From Pseudoalteromonas sp. MEBiC 03607 (GTDB lineage: Bacteria; Pseudomonadota; Gammaproteobacteria; Enterobacterales; Alteromonadaceae): a DNA stretch of 64,000 nt. Location of the stretch: NCBI RefSeq assembly GCF_004792295.1, contig NZ_SRRY01000001.1, forward strand, positions 3,603,501-3,667,500, read 5' to 3'. The translations under genes were made by a program, and so were the position numbers. Of this stretch, positions 1 through 9,148 are shown piece by piece; the stretch's first letter is position 1; every line of letters begins with the position of its first letter. Under the pieces are notes generated by a model. The model was not told the DNA's origin. It saw nothing but the letters and a program-made list of their open reading frames with translations, and did no database searches.

Positions 1-2709
1 ACCCGTGTGACCAGCAAATGCCATTTCCGCAACAGTTGTGAATAAACCACCGTCTGAACGGTCATGGTAGGCAAGTAACTTGTTATCAGCAACAAGCGCT
101 TGCATTGCTTCATAGAAACCTTTTAATAACTCAGGGCTATCAACATCAGGTGTTACATCACCTAATTGCTTATAAACCTGTGCAAGGCTTGATGCACCCA
201 TACGGTTTTGACCCGCACCTAAATCAACTAATAATAGTGATGATTCACCTTTATCAGTGCGTAGCTGTGGCGTTACTGTTTTACGCACATCTTCAACACG
301 ACCAAAGGCAGTGATGATTAGTGATAATGGTGCAGTAACCGATTTTTGCTCACCGTTTTCATCCCATTGAGTTTTCATCGACATTGAGTCTTTACCCACA
401 GGAATTGTTAAACCAAGTGCCGGACAAAGCTCTTCACCTACCGCTTTAACAGCTTCGTAAAGACCCGCATCTTCGCCAGGGTGACCAGCTGCGGCCATCC
501 AGTTTGCAGATAGCTTGATATTTTCAAGGCCACCGATGTTAGCACACGCGATGTTCGTTAATGACTCAGCCACAGCTAAACGAGCAGAAGCTCCATAGTT
601 TAACAGTGCAGCTGGTGTACGTTCACCTAGTGACATTGCTTCACCGTGGTAAGTATCAAACGCAGCGGCTGTTACCGCACAGTTTGCTACTGGCACCTGC
701 CAAGGACCTACCATTTGGTCACGCGCAACTAAACCCGTTACCGTGCGGTCACCAATGGTGATTAAGAATGTTTTTTCAGCAATCGTTGGTAAGCGTAATA
801 AACGTTGTGCGGCATCTGCAGCATCAATGTTTGCAACGTCTAATGGTTGCGATTGTGCTTTTTTAGACTCCACTTCGCGGTGCATTTTTGGTGCTTTACC
901 AAGTAAAACATCAAGCGGTAGGTCAACAGGGTTGTTACCAAAGTAGCTATCTTCAACCGTTAAGTGGCGCTCTTCTGTTGCTTCACCGATAACTGCGTAT
1001 TGTGCACGTTCACGTTTACAGATTGCTTCAAAGCGCGCGAAGTCTTCAGCTGCAACTGCTAATACGTAACGCTCTTGAGATTCGTTACACCAAATTTCGT
1101 GTGGTGCCATACCCGGCTCATCGTTTGGAATATCACGAAGTTGGAATTTACCACCACGACCACCGTCGTCTACAAGCTCAGGGAATGCGTTTGAAAGACC
1201 ACCTGCACCCACATCGTGAATGAAAGCGATTGGGTTTGCATCACCTAACTGCCAACATTTGTCGATAACTTCCTGACAACGACGTTCCATTTCTGGGTTT
1301 TCACGTTGTACCGATGCAAAGTCTAAATCTTCGTTCGATTGACCTGATGTCATACTAGACGCAGCACCACCACCAAGGCCGATGTTCATTGCCGGACCAC
1401 CTAGTGCGATAAGTTTTGCACCAACTGGGATTTCACCTTTTTGAACATGTTCAGAACGAATGTTACCTAAACCACCTGCAAGCATGATTGGCTTGTGGTA
1501 ACCACGTACTTCTTCACCGTTGTGGCTTGATACTTTTTCTTCGTAGGTACGGAAGTAACCAAGTAAGTTAGGACGACCAAATTCGTTATTGAATGCCGCG
1601 CCACCTAATGGACCTTCAGTCATGATATCTAGTGCATTAACGATACGACCAGGCTTACCAAAGTCGGTTTCCCATGGTTGCTCGTAACCAGGAATACGAA
1701 GGTTAGATACAGTGAAGCCCACTAAACCAGCTTTTGGTTTAGAACCACGACCTGTAGCACCTTCGTCACGAATCTCACCACCAGAACCTGTTGAAGCACC
1801 CGAGAATGGTGCAATCGCTGTTGGGTGATTGTGAGTTTCAACTTTCATCAAGATTTCGATGTTTTCTTGATGGTATGCGTACTCGCCTTCACTGTTCGGG
1901 AAGAAACGACCCGCTACTGAGCCCTTCATTACCGCTGCGTTATCTTTGTATGCAGATAACACATTTTCAGGGTGTTGCTCGTAAGTGTTTTTGATCATTT
2001 TGAACAATGATTTTGGCTGTTCGATGCCATCAATTGTCCAGTCAGCATTAAAGATTTTATGACGACAATGCTCAGAGTTTGCTTGTGCAAACATAAATAA
2101 TTCGATGTCGTTCGGGTTACGCCCTAACTTTTGGAAATTTTCTACCAAGTAATCGATTTCGTCATCTGCAAGCGCAAAACCTTGCTCAACATTGGCTTTA
2201 GCAAGTGCTTCACGGCCACCACCTAAAATGTCAACTGATGACATTGGACGCGGTTCATCGTGGCGGAATAATTTAGCTGCATCAGCCATATCCGCATGCG
2301 TTGCTTCAGTCATACGGTCGTGTAATAACGCTGCTACTTCAGCTGTTTGCTCAGCTGATAGATTACCTTCAACGTAGTATGCAATACCACGTTCAACACG
2401 GTGAACTTGGCTTAAGCCACAGTTGTGTGCGATGTCGGTTGCTTTTGATGCCCAAGGCGAGATAGTGCCAGGACGCGGCGTTACAAGAATTAACGTGCCT
2501 GCAGGGCTGTGCTCTGCAATCGTTGGACCATAAGTAAGCAGCTTTTCAAGCTTTGTTTGCTCATCAGCTGAAAGCTCAGCAGTAAGATCAGCAAAATGCA
2601 TGAACTCAGCATAAACGTTAGTGACTGGAAGTTGTGCCTGTTGGCAACGCGCTAAAATTTTCTGAACTCTAAAATCGGAAAGTGCTGGTGCACCACGAAG
2701 GATCAACAT
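1..2709 (-). CDS. purL: Phosphoribosylformylglycinamidine synthase (FGAM synthase), 5' part of gene
   Basis: This is the N-terminal 903 residues of the large single-chain PurL, which converts FGAR, glutamine and ATP to FGAM in cytoplasmic purine synthesis. The reading frame runs off the left edge, so the C-terminal third, including the glutaminase domain that supplies ammonia, is outside the window; the E. coli enzyme has about 1295 residues. The start at 2709 gives [14 protein letters not shown], which aligns with E. coli MEILRGSPALS. An in-frame ATG at 2721 would add four residues, and neither start has a convincing Shine-Dalgarno. The gene is divergent from mltF, the same neighbourhood as in enterobacteria. 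Identity is very secure; the start is less so. Confidence 0.96.
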   Translation of the reverse strand, partial: MLILRGAPALSDFRVQKILARCQQAQLPVTNVYAEFMHFADLTAELSADEQTKLEKLLTYGPTIAEHSPAGTLILVTPRPGTISPWASKATDIAHNCGLSQVHRVERGIAYYVEGNLSAEQTAEVAALLHDRMTEATHADMADAAKLFRHDEPRPMSSVDILGGGREALAKANVEQGFALADDEIDYLVENFQKLGRNPNDIELFMFAQANSEHCRHKIFNADWTIDGIEQPKSLFKMIKNTYEQHPENVLSAYKDNAAVMKGSVAGRFFPNSEGEYAYHQENIEILMKVETHNHPTAIAPFSGASTGSGGEIRDEGATGRGSKPKAGLVGFTVSNLRIPGYEQPWETDFGKPGRIVNALDIMTEGPLGGAAFNNEFGRPNLLGYFRTYEEKVSSHNGEEVRGYHKPIMLAGGLGNIRSEHVQKGEIPVGAKLIALGGPAMNIGLGGGAASSMTSGQSNEDLDFASVQRENPEMERRCQEVIDKCWQLGDANPIAFIHDVGAGGLSNAFPELVDDGGRGGKFQLRDIPNDEPGMAPHEIWCNESQERYVLAVAAEDFARFEAICKRERAQYAVIGEATEERHLTVEDSYFGNNPVDLPLDVLLGKAPKMHREVESKKAQSQPLDVANIDAADAAQRLLRLPTIAEKTFLITIGDRTVTGLVARDQMVGPWQVPVANCAVTAAAFDTYHGEAMSLGERTPAALLNYGASARLAVAESLTNIACANIGGLENIKLSANWMAAAGHPGEDAGLYEAVKAVGEELCPALGLTIPVGKDSMSMKTQWDENGEQKSVTAPLSLIITAFGRVEDVRKTVTPQLRTDKGESSLLLVDLGAGQNRMGASSLAQVYKQLGDVTPDVDSPELLKGFYEAMQALVADNKLLAYHDRSDGGLFTTVAEMAFAGHTG

Positions 2710-2756
2710 AGGTATTTTCATCCGGGGTTAGGGATTGAACGATATTTTAGGCGCGT

Positions 2757-2762
2757 ATTATA
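2757..2762 (-). promoter_or_regulatory. Candidate -10 hexamer for purL
   Basis: Read on the minus strand this is a perfect TATAAT, 48 bases upstream of the purL start. The region 17 bases further upstream is a poor -35. A PurR-type operator might be expected at a purine gene, but I do not see a convincing one. The rest of the roughly 300-base purL-mltF divergent region shows nothing else I can name. Confidence 0.4.
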
Positions 2763-3020
2763 GTGCAAATAACGTCTAGATTTAACTCAAAATTGCGCTT
2801 TTATTTAAATAATCTTCATAACCGCGATTATGGTTGCAACAATTAACTATCTTAGTACTCTTTATTTTCCCGCAGGCTGTTGTTCTGTATGACTTATCTA
2901 TTACCGCTACTATTACAGTTATTAATTTTTAAATAGAGATATAAAACTATATGCGAAGTGACGTGGCAGTGAAGTTTTGCTATAACGGTAACGTAATGGT
3001 TTAAGGGGCATTTCTAATTT

Positions 3021-4487
3021 ATGCAAAAAATACTCGCTATATTTACGCTTGTGCTCATGTTGTGTGCATGCGATATGCAACAACAACCATCACAACTTGC
3101 TCATATCAAAGCACAGAATAAGATAAGAGTCGGCACCTTAGCCGGCGCGAGTAATTACTATCAAGCACCGCAAGGTGTGCAGGGTTTTGAGTACGAATTA
3201 GCACAAGAGTTTGCCGATTATGTTGGCGTAGAGCTCGAGATGGTGCCTTTTTTTAATCTTACAGATATGTTCTCTCGCCTCGAAAGTGGTGATTTAGACA
3301 TTATTGCCTCTGGACTTACTTATAATACCATTCGGGCTGAACATTATCGTTTTGGGCCAACTTACCGCACCATTAGCCAAAAGCTAGTATACAAGCAAGG
3401 CCGCACTCGCCCTCGAGAATTTGCCGATTTAACGGGGAACCTAACGGTTCTTGCGAAAAGTAGTCACTCACTTGCATTACAGCAACTTAAACAGCTTCAT
3501 CCAGACTTAAAATGGCATGAAACAGAAGATATGGATGAAGAAGAACTTCTGCAAGCTGTCATTGATGGTGAAATTGATTACACTCTCGCAGACTCTCACA
3601 CCTTGTCATTATTTCGCCGCTACCACCCTAATTTAAGTATTGGCTTTTCAGTGACTCGTAACGACCCTATCGCTTGGTTACTAAGAAAGGATGGTGACGA
3701 TTCTTTATATGCCTTGATGGTGCCCTTTTTTGGTGATGTAAAACAAAACAACCAACTTTATGTATTAGAAGAAAAGTATTTTGGCCACGTTCGTCAGTTT
3801 AATTATGTTAATACCCTAGCCTATATCGAAGCTATCAAAGAAACACTACCCAAATATCAACCTTGGTTTGAGCAATATTCAGGGAATATTGATTGGCGCT
3901 TACTGGCCGCCTTGAGCTATCAAGAGTCAATGTGGAACCCTAAAGCCAAGTCACCGACAGGTGTTCGCGGGATCATGATGCTTACGCAAACTACAGCAAA
4001 ACAAGTTGGTGTTACTAACCGTTTAGAGCCTGAGCAAAATATCAAAGGCGGTGCCGAATATTTAGCGAAGGTTATTTCGTGGATCCCTGAACGTATTCCA
4101 CAACCCGATAGAACTTGGTTTGCCTTAGCCTCTTATAATGTTGGCTGGGGCCACGTAAATGACGCGCGAATTATTACCGAGCAAGAAGGGGCAAGCCCCG
4201 ATAAGTGGGCGGATGTAAAAAAACGCTTACCGCTTTTAATTAAAAAGCGTTATTATCGTAAAACCAAATATGGTTATGCACGTGGCGATGTTGCCGTGCA
4301 GTATGTTGACAATATTCGTCGTTATTACGATGCGTTGGTTTGGCTTGATGAAAATGATGCAATTGCTGACCCAAGTGAAGAAGAGCAAACCATTGAAGAG
4401 GTTAACACTTCCACAGAAACGAGCGAAAAGCCAAACGACACAACACAACCAGACCCCCAAGAGCAGCAGACGTTAGAAAACAACTAA
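3021..4487 (+). CDS. mltF: Membrane-bound lytic murein transglycosylase F
   Basis: A lipid-anchored periplasmic enzyme that cleaves the MurNAc-GlcNAc bond of peptidoglycan, leaving 1,6-anhydro ends. A lipoprotein signal is visible: a hydrophobic stretch ends in LCAC with the modified Cys at residue 17. Residues about 35-255 form a solute-binding (SBP family 3) domain, and about 285-400 the lysozyme-like SLT domain, with catalytic Glu302 in ALSYQESMWNP. The last 50 residues are a low-complexity Glu/Thr-rich tail. At 488 residues it is close to the roughly 518 of E. coli MltF. The purL-mltF-tadA order matches that of many gammaproteobacteria. Confidence 0.95.
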   Translation: MQKILAIFTLVLMLCACDMQQQPSQLAHIKAQNKIRVGTLAGASNYYQAPQGVQGFEYELAQEFADYVGVELEMVPFFNLTDMFSRLESGDLDIIASGLTYNTIRAEHYRFGPTYRTISQKLVYKQGRTRPREFADLTGNLTVLAKSSHSLALQQLKQLHPDLKWHETEDMDEEELLQAVIDGEIDYTLADSHTLSLFRRYHPNLSIGFSVTRNDPIAWLLRKDGDDSLYALMVPFFGDVKQNNQLYVLEEKYFGHVRQFNYVNTLAYIEAIKETLPKYQPWFEQYSGNIDWRLLAALSYQESMWNPKAKSPTGVRGIMMLTQTTAKQVGVTNRLEPEQNIKGGAEYLAKVISWIPERIPQPDRTWFALASYNVGWGHVNDARIITEQEGASPDKWADVKKRLPLLIKKRYYRKTKYGYARGDVAVQYVDNIRRYYDALVWLDENDAIADPSEEEQTIEEVNTSTETSEKPNDTTQPDPQEQQTLENN

Positions 4488-4549
4488 CCTAAAGCACCAG
4501 AAATCTGTTTACTTGTCATCAAATGATCATTATCTTCCTGTAGAGATCA

Positions 4550-4816
4550 ATATACCCAAGCCACCTCAAGATGCAGAATTCAGCGCTTCACAGGTGCTTA
4601 ATATCAAGGCGTTACTTTGCAAGAATGGCCATCCCTTTTAAGAAGTAACAACGATGAGAGTAAGTGCCTGTGAAACGCCCAAAGGGTTGGTTTAAAAGCG
4701 ATTTATACTGCGTTATTGATTTTAACAATAGAACCACTATTACTTGCAATCAATGCCTTGCCTAAATCGCTTTTAATTCCAACTGAAACTCGCATCTTGA
4801 GGTGGCTTGGGTATAT
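4550..4816. repeat. 267-bp MITE-like element with 25-bp perfect inverted ends and two internal hairpins
   Basis: The ends 4550-4574 and 4792-4816 are perfect inverted repeats of 25 bp; the core reads TACCCAAGCCACCTC. Inside lie two more stems. Arm A pairs 4583-4600 with 4661-4678 (16 of 18 matches) and continues with the 7-bp pair 4611-4617/4643-4649. Arm B pairs 4692-4705 with 4763-4776 (perfect, 14 bp), plus 4715-4721 with 4748-4754. One strand could therefore fold into a three-way junction. No protein is encoded. The outermost TA on each side would suit a TA target-site duplication, as in IS630/mariner-derived miniature elements; that is inference. No second copy was seen in the window. 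The element fills most of the 358-base gap between mltF and the next gene. Confidence 0.8.
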
Positions 4817-4845
4817 AATGCTTTTCTCTCACTTAAGGAGCACAC

Positions 4846-5016
4846 ATGTTAAAAAGAAGACGCAAGACACATAAGTTCAAGCGTAATGTTATTTACTCAA
4901 CAGCGACACGCCGTCGTATCATGCTGCGTAATACACACAAAAAAGTTATTTGGCGTCGCCGCTTATTTGCGATGCAGTTAATGGAAGCTCAAGTTCCTGC
5001 AACGCCGGTTGTATAA
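4846..5016 (+). CDS. Small highly basic protein, 56 aa, function unknown
   Basis: An open frame of 56 codons with a strong ribosome site, AAGGAG, five bases before the ATG. The product is rich in Arg, Lys and His (MLKRRRKTHKFKRN at the start, VIWRRRLF in the middle) with a short neutral tail ending ATPVV. There is no signal peptide or membrane segment. The size and charge resemble small ribosomal or other RNA-binding proteins, but I do not recognise the family. It ends one base before the tadA stop on the other strand, and its start lies 30 bases after the right end of the cruciform element. That end carries a TATAAT at 4814-4819. The ribosome site, composition and exact abutment support a real gene. 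Confidence 0.72.
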   Translation: MLKRRRKTHKFKRNVIYSTATRRRIMLRNTHKKVIWRRRLFAMQLMEAQVPATPVV

Positions 5017-5514
5017 CTAGGCGTTGCGAGCTGCAAGCTTAGCCGCCTTTTTCTCTTCTCTACGACGCTTAAAAAACTTAGATATCACCGCCCCACACTG
5101 CTCACTCATAACTTCACCGGTTACTTCAACTTGATGATTAAGCCTTGGTTCTTGTAATAGATTCATAATAGAACCCGCAGAGCCCGTCTTGGCATCTTTA
5201 GCACCGTATACGAGTCGCTTGATACGGCTATGAACCAATAGTCCTGCACACATCGAACACGGCTCGAGGGTTACATACAAGGTGCAATCTATTAGGCGAT
5301 AGTTATTAAGTACTTTGCCTGCTTCGCGGATTGCCATCATTTCTGCGTGAGCGGATGGGTCGTTATCGGTAATTGAGCGGTTATAGCCAAAAGCTATTAG
5401 TTGATTGTCTTTTACGAGCACAGCACCCACCGGAATTTCATTAATCGCTGCCGCTTCATTGGCAAAGCTCAATGCTTTTTCCATCCAATACTGGTCGCTA
5501 AATTGTTCGCTCAT
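5017..5514 (-). CDS. tadA: tRNA-specific adenosine deaminase (A34 to inosine)
   Basis: Deaminates the wobble adenosine of tRNA-Arg(ACG) to inosine so that one tRNA can read CGU, CGC and CGA. The cytidine-deaminase fold signature is complete: His56-Ala-Glu58 with the catalytic Glu, and the second zinc-binding motif PCSMC with Cys86 and Cys89. Length 165 is typical of bacterial TadA. The C-terminus is a basic tail (FKRRREEKKAAKLAARNA), probably contacting tRNA. The gene is convergent with the 56-aa basic protein and divergent from gsk. Confidence 0.96.
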   Translation of the reverse strand: MSEQFSDQYWMEKALSFANEAAAINEIPVGAVLVKDNQLIAFGYNRSITDNDPSAHAEMMAIREAGKVLNNYRLIDCTLYVTLEPCSMCAGLLVHSRIKRLVYGAKDAKTGSAGSIMNLLQEPRLNHQVEVTGEVMSEQCGAVISKFFKRRREEKKAAKLAARNA

Positions 5515-5694
5515 ATATCACACAAATCTTGTAAAACTGTGAGTAATTATACCTAGTTAGTGAAAAATGTCGGCAATAAATACTGCTACACTTAAAAATT
5601 AACGCAAAATTTAGTGGCTTTTTCATGGCTCAACAGCCTCATATTGCGCTATAATCTCGCGCTTTTTTTATTTAGCTTACAACACGGGTAGCAA

Positions 5695-6999
5695 ATGAAA
5701 TTTCCTGGACGCCGCAGGCATAAACATTATTTTCCGGTGGAAGCCAAAGATCCACTGACGAATCAACTTAACTCAACCGAACGACTACAACGTAGTTATA
5801 TTACGGGTATCGACCAAATTGTGGTGGATATTGAAGCGAAAGTTGATCAAGCTTTCCTAGATGAATTTCAATTGCGCCGTGGCATGTCGCAAGTAATCGA
5901 TAGCGATATTACCAATGCGTTATACGACAGACTGAAACTCGACAACATGATCGACTATGAGTTTGCCGGCGGTACAGTAGGTAACACCATGCACAACTAC
6001 TCAACACTAGCTGACGACCGTTCAGTGTTATTAGGAGTCATGAGTGAAAACATTAAAATTGGTAGCTATGCATACCGCTTTTTATGTAATACCTCTAGCC
6101 GTGTTGATCTTGATTATCTTCAGCCTGTAGACGGCCCAATTGGTCGCTGCTTTACCTTGATTGACGAAACAGGTGAACGTACCTTTGCGATCAGCGCTGG
6201 ACTTATGAATCATCTTCGCCCTGAATCTATCGATCAAGAACTTATTGAGAACTCTTCAGCACTGGTGATCAGCGCATACCTAATGCGTACGCAAGGTGAT
6301 GAAACCATGACAGAAGCCACCATGCAGGCAGTAAAATATGCCAATGATGCAGGCGTACCTGTGGTTTTAACGCTTGGAACTAAGTTCTTAATTGAACAAG
6401 ACCCTACCTGGTGGGCTGATTTCGTTAAAGAACATGTTGATATTCTTGCGATGAACGAAGAAGAAGGGCTTGCTATTACTGGCTTTGAAGACCCACTTCT
6501 GGCTGCCGACAAAGCACTAGACTGGACAGACTTAGTTATTTGCACTGCCGGCGAAAAAGGCTTATTTATGGCAGGTTATGTAGACGATTCATTCAAGCGT
6601 GAAACAGAATATCCACTATTACCAGGTGCGATTGCTGACTTTAACCGCTATGAATTTTCGCGCGCTATGCGTAAAGACGATTGCCAAAACCCTATTCGTG
6701 CTTATAGCCACACAGCACCATTTATGGGCGGCCCAGACAGCATTAAAAACACCAATGGTGCAGGCGATTGCGCTCTTGCTGCGGTATTACATGACTTATC
6801 AGCAAACGTTTACCACAAACTTAATGTGGCAAACTCAGCGAAGCATCAGCAACCTGCAATGACTTACTCATCACTTGCACAAATTAGTAAATACGCTAAC
6901 CGTGCAAGTTATGAAGTACTTGTTCAGCACTCTCCACGTTTATCGCGTGGTTTACCTGAACGTGAAGATTGTTTAGAGCAAGTTTACTGGGATCAGTAA
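5695..6999 (+). CDS. gsk: Inosine-guanosine kinase
   Basis: PfkB-family (ribokinase-like) kinase that phosphorylates guanosine and inosine to GMP and IMP in purine nucleoside salvage. The whole length, 434 residues, agrees with E. coli Gsk, from the opening MKFPGRRRHKHYFPV through FAGGTVGNTMHNY and LNYL-type segments to the closing SRGLPEREDCLEQVYWDQ. The catalytic-base motif NTNGAGDCALAA places the Asp at residue 358; E. coli has Gly where this protein has the following Cys, a conservative neighbour change. A TATAAT at 5650-5655 lies 40 bases upstream and is the likely -10 element. Purine salvage fits the purL, purH and purD genes elsewhere in the window, although it is not in an operon with them. 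Confidence 0.95.
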   Translation: MKFPGRRRHKHYFPVEAKDPLTNQLNSTERLQRSYITGIDQIVVDIEAKVDQAFLDEFQLRRGMSQVIDSDITNALYDRLKLDNMIDYEFAGGTVGNTMHNYSTLADDRSVLLGVMSENIKIGSYAYRFLCNTSSRVDLDYLQPVDGPIGRCFTLIDETGERTFAISAGLMNHLRPESIDQELIENSSALVISAYLMRTQGDETMTEATMQAVKYANDAGVPVVLTLGTKFLIEQDPTWWADFVKEHVDILAMNEEEGLAITGFEDPLLAADKALDWTDLVICTAGEKGLFMAGYVDDSFKRETEYPLLPGAIADFNRYEFSRAMRKDDCQNPIRAYSHTAPFMGGPDSIKNTNGAGDCALAAVLHDLSANVYHKLNVANSAKHQQPAMTYSSLAQISKYANRASYEVLVQHSPRLSRGLPEREDCLEQVYWDQ

Positions 7000-7005
7000 C
7001 CGCTT

Positions 7006-7926
7006 TTAGAAAATCGAAATATCCAGTTTCTGGGATAAACGCTCAAGAGCGGCTATCCCAGCTACTGAGTTACCATACGAATTAAGCCTTGGCGCCCAAA
7101 CAGCCACAGTAAATTGATTCGGTAACACAGCTAATATAGTACCCGATACCCCTGACTTACCCGGCATGCCAACACGGTAGCCAAAATCTCCCGCAGCATC
7201 GTACAAACCACTGGTAAATAGTAACGAGTTTAACTGCTTATTTTGTCTGGCGTTGAGCACTTTATTGCCGCTGGCATCTTTACCTTGATTCGCTAAGTAA
7301 TTGTAAGCTTTTGCTAATTCTATACAGTTAAGTTCAATGGCACAGAAGTTAAAGTAGGCCCATAACACATCATCAACCTCATTATTAAAGTTGCCAAATG
7401 ATTTCATTAAATGCGCCATGGCGGCATTACGGTGACGAAACTCATATTCAGAATTTGCGACTTTTTTATCTATAACAACCTGAGGATTCCCTGATAACTG
7501 ACGAAATGACTCAAGCATTGAATGCATCGGTGCTGATAAACGACTATATAAAGCATCACAGGTGACAATAGCACCGGCGTTAATAAATGGGTTGCGTGGT
7601 ATACCCTGTTCAAATTCAAGCTGTGTTAGTGAGTTAAAGGCAGTACCTGAAGGCTCTTTTCCGACTCGTTGCCACAGCTCATCACCATAACGCTGAAGTG
7701 CTAAGGTTAAGGTCATTACTTTAGAAACAGATTGAATAGTAAAACGTGCACCACAATCACCCGCACAGTAGGTTTTCCCATCCACGGTATGAATCGCAAT
7801 AGCGAACTGGTTGGGCTCAACCTCTGCAAGTGCAGGGATATAATCAGCAACCTTACCTTGACTCAGTAATGGCTGAACTTCTTTTGTGATTTCATCTAAT
7901 ACGTGTTGATAATCAATCTGTGACAT
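7006..7926 (-). CDS. glsA: Glutaminase
   Basis: Hydrolyses L-glutamine to glutamate and ammonia. It belongs to the serine-dependent glutaminase family with a beta-lactamase-like fold. The catalytic dyad motif is Ser66-Val-Ser-Lys69 in TIQSVSKVMTL, followed by the conserved NPFINAGAI and, near the C-terminus, GKSGVSGTI. Length 306 is normal. The gene lies 79 bases downstream of rpoH on the same strand, with a transcription terminator between, so it probably has its own promoter. The convergent gap to gsk is only six bases. Confidence 0.95.
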   Translation of the reverse strand: MSQIDYQHVLDEITKEVQPLLSQGKVADYIPALAEVEPNQFAIAIHTVDGKTYCAGDCGARFTIQSVSKVMTLTLALQRYGDELWQRVGKEPSGTAFNSLTQLEFEQGIPRNPFINAGAIVTCDALYSRLSAPMHSMLESFRQLSGNPQVVIDKKVANSEYEFRHRNAAMAHLMKSFGNFNNEVDDVLWAYFNFCAIELNCIELAKAYNYLANQGKDASGNKVLNARQNKQLNSLLFTSGLYDAAGDFGYRVGMPGKSGVSGTILAVLPNQFTVAVWAPRLNSYGNSVAGIAALERLSQKLDISIF

Positions 7927-7940
7927 ACCGCGTCCTTAAA

Positions 7941-7968
7941 ACAAAAAGCCCCGCATTTGCGAGGCTTT
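7941..7968 (-). terminator. Rho-independent terminator of rpoH
   Basis: On the minus strand an AAAGCCTCGC/GCGGGGCTTT stem (one G-U pair) with an AAAT loop is followed by TTTTTGTTTT. It lies just after the rpoH stop and before glsA. Confidence 0.85.
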
Positions 7969-8005
7969 GTAGTCTACTAAAGATGGTTTGCTATAGCGAT
8001 TGCTA

Positions 8006-8869
8006 TTAGCTCATTGCTGATTGCAGTTTTTTCATCGCTGTTTTTTCTAGCTGGCGAACACGCTCTGCTGAAACGTTATATTTCTCAGCAAGTTCTTGCA
8101 GTGTTGCTTTGTCATCAGCTAACCAACGTGCACTTACAATGTCTTGTGAACGTTCATCAAGGGTTTTTAACGCACTGAATAAACGAGCATGAGATTGCTC
8201 TTGCCATTGCTGCTCTTCGATATCGTCAGCAAGGTCAGCACTGCCATCTGTTAAATATTGTACTGGCGAGTATGTGCTTGTCGGTGCGTCGTCATTGTCG
8301 TCGCCCGTTAAGTCAAAGCCCATATCTTGGCCACTCATACGTGATTCCATCTCACGTACTTCTTTTTCGCTTACACCTAGCTCATTAGCAACAGTGCTAA
8401 CCTCAGCTTGGTTAAACCAACCTAGACGCTTTTTGTTTTTGCGTAGGTTGAAGAATAATTTACGTTGCGCTTTTGTTGTTGCAACTTTCACGATACGCCA
8501 GTTTTTCAGTACGTACTCATGAATTTCAGCTTTAATCCAATGTACTGCGAATGAGACTAAGCGAACACCTACACTTGGGTCGAAACGTTTTACCGCTTTC
8601 ATCAGACCGATGTTACCTTCCTGAATTAAATCAGCTTGCGGTAAGCCATAACCTGAATAGCTTTTCGCAATATGAGCAACAAAGCGTAGATGCGACATAA
8701 TGAGTTGCTTCGCAGCTTCAAGATCACCTTCTTCCTGAAGACGTGTCGCCAACTGCTTTTCTTTCTCTGCATCAAGCATAGGAATAGTGCTAACCGCTTG
8801 AAGGTAGCCGTCCATACTTGCGCTCTGTTGACCTGCAGTAAGTGCCATTGCGTATAAATCTTTACTCAT
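8006..8869 (-). CDS. rpoH: RNA polymerase heat-shock sigma factor sigma-32
   Basis: Directs RNA polymerase to heat-shock promoters (chaperones, proteases). Sigma-70 family regions 2 and 4 are clear: region 2 around [18 protein letters not shown] and the region 4 helix-turn-helix near the C-terminus ([15 protein letters not shown]). The diagnostic RpoH box, QRKLFFNLR, is at residues 135-143. Length 287 matches the family. AGGTG lies six bases before the ATG. The gene is downstream of ftsX on the same strand, the order conserved across gammaproteobacteria, but 279 bases separate them and contain its own promoter and a CIRCE operator. Confidence 0.97.
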   Translation of the reverse strand: MSKDLYAMALTAGQQSASMDGYLQAVSTIPMLDAEKEKQLATRLQEEGDLEAAKQLIMSHLRFVAHIAKSYSGYGLPQADLIQEGNIGLMKAVKRFDPSVGVRLVSFAVHWIKAEIHEYVLKNWRIVKVATTKAQRKLFFNLRKNKKRLGWFNQAEVSTVANELGVSEKEVREMESRMSGQDMGFDLTGDDNDDAPTSTYSPVQYLTDGSADLADDIEEQQWQEQSHARLFSALKTLDERSQDIVSARWLADDKATLQELAEKYNVSAERVRQLEKTAMKKLQSAMS

Positions 8870-8902
8870 TTTTCACCTCAGTGATAAACATTTGAAACCA
8901 TC

Positions 8903-8929
8903 TTAGCACTCTTTAAGCGAGAGTGCTAA
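8903..8929 (-). promoter_or_regulatory. Perfect CIRCE operator (HrcA-binding site) upstream of rpoH
   Basis: The sequence is TTAGCACTC, nine bases (TTTAAGCGA), then GAGTGCTAA, which is exactly the CIRCE consensus with its canonical nine-base spacer. It sits 34 bases before the rpoH ATG and just downstream of the predicted -10, the usual position for HrcA repression. Finding the exact consensus by chance is very unlikely. HrcA itself is not encoded in this window. Confidence 0.93.
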
Positions 8930-8934
8930 CTTGA

Positions 8935-8963
8935 ATTAAAAACTTTTTTAAAGTTCAAATCAA
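8935..8963 (-). promoter_or_regulatory. Sigma-70-type promoter of rpoH
   Basis: On the minus strand: -35 TTGATT (8958-8963), a 17-base spacer, -10 TTTAAT (8935-8940). Transcription would begin at the edge of the CIRCE palindrome. Each hexamer has one or two mismatches to consensus. Confidence 0.65.
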
Positions 8964-9148
8964 GTGGTTTTTTTAAGATAATTTTATTTTACTTTAAGGC
9001 GCTGAATAAGCGATGAATTCTAGCTTTTTAGGCGTTTTGAAAGGTAAATAGAGTATCCATTCAAAACCTAAATAAACAGCATAACGGCTAAATATGACAA
9101 ATTAACGACAGTAAAAAGCGCTAAAATTATAGCGCTCAATACGACTAG

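Noticed and set aside
4236..4476. Short open frames overlapping the end of mltF
   Set aside because: They lie in other frames of the Glu/Thr-rich tail, without ribosome sites or recognisable products.
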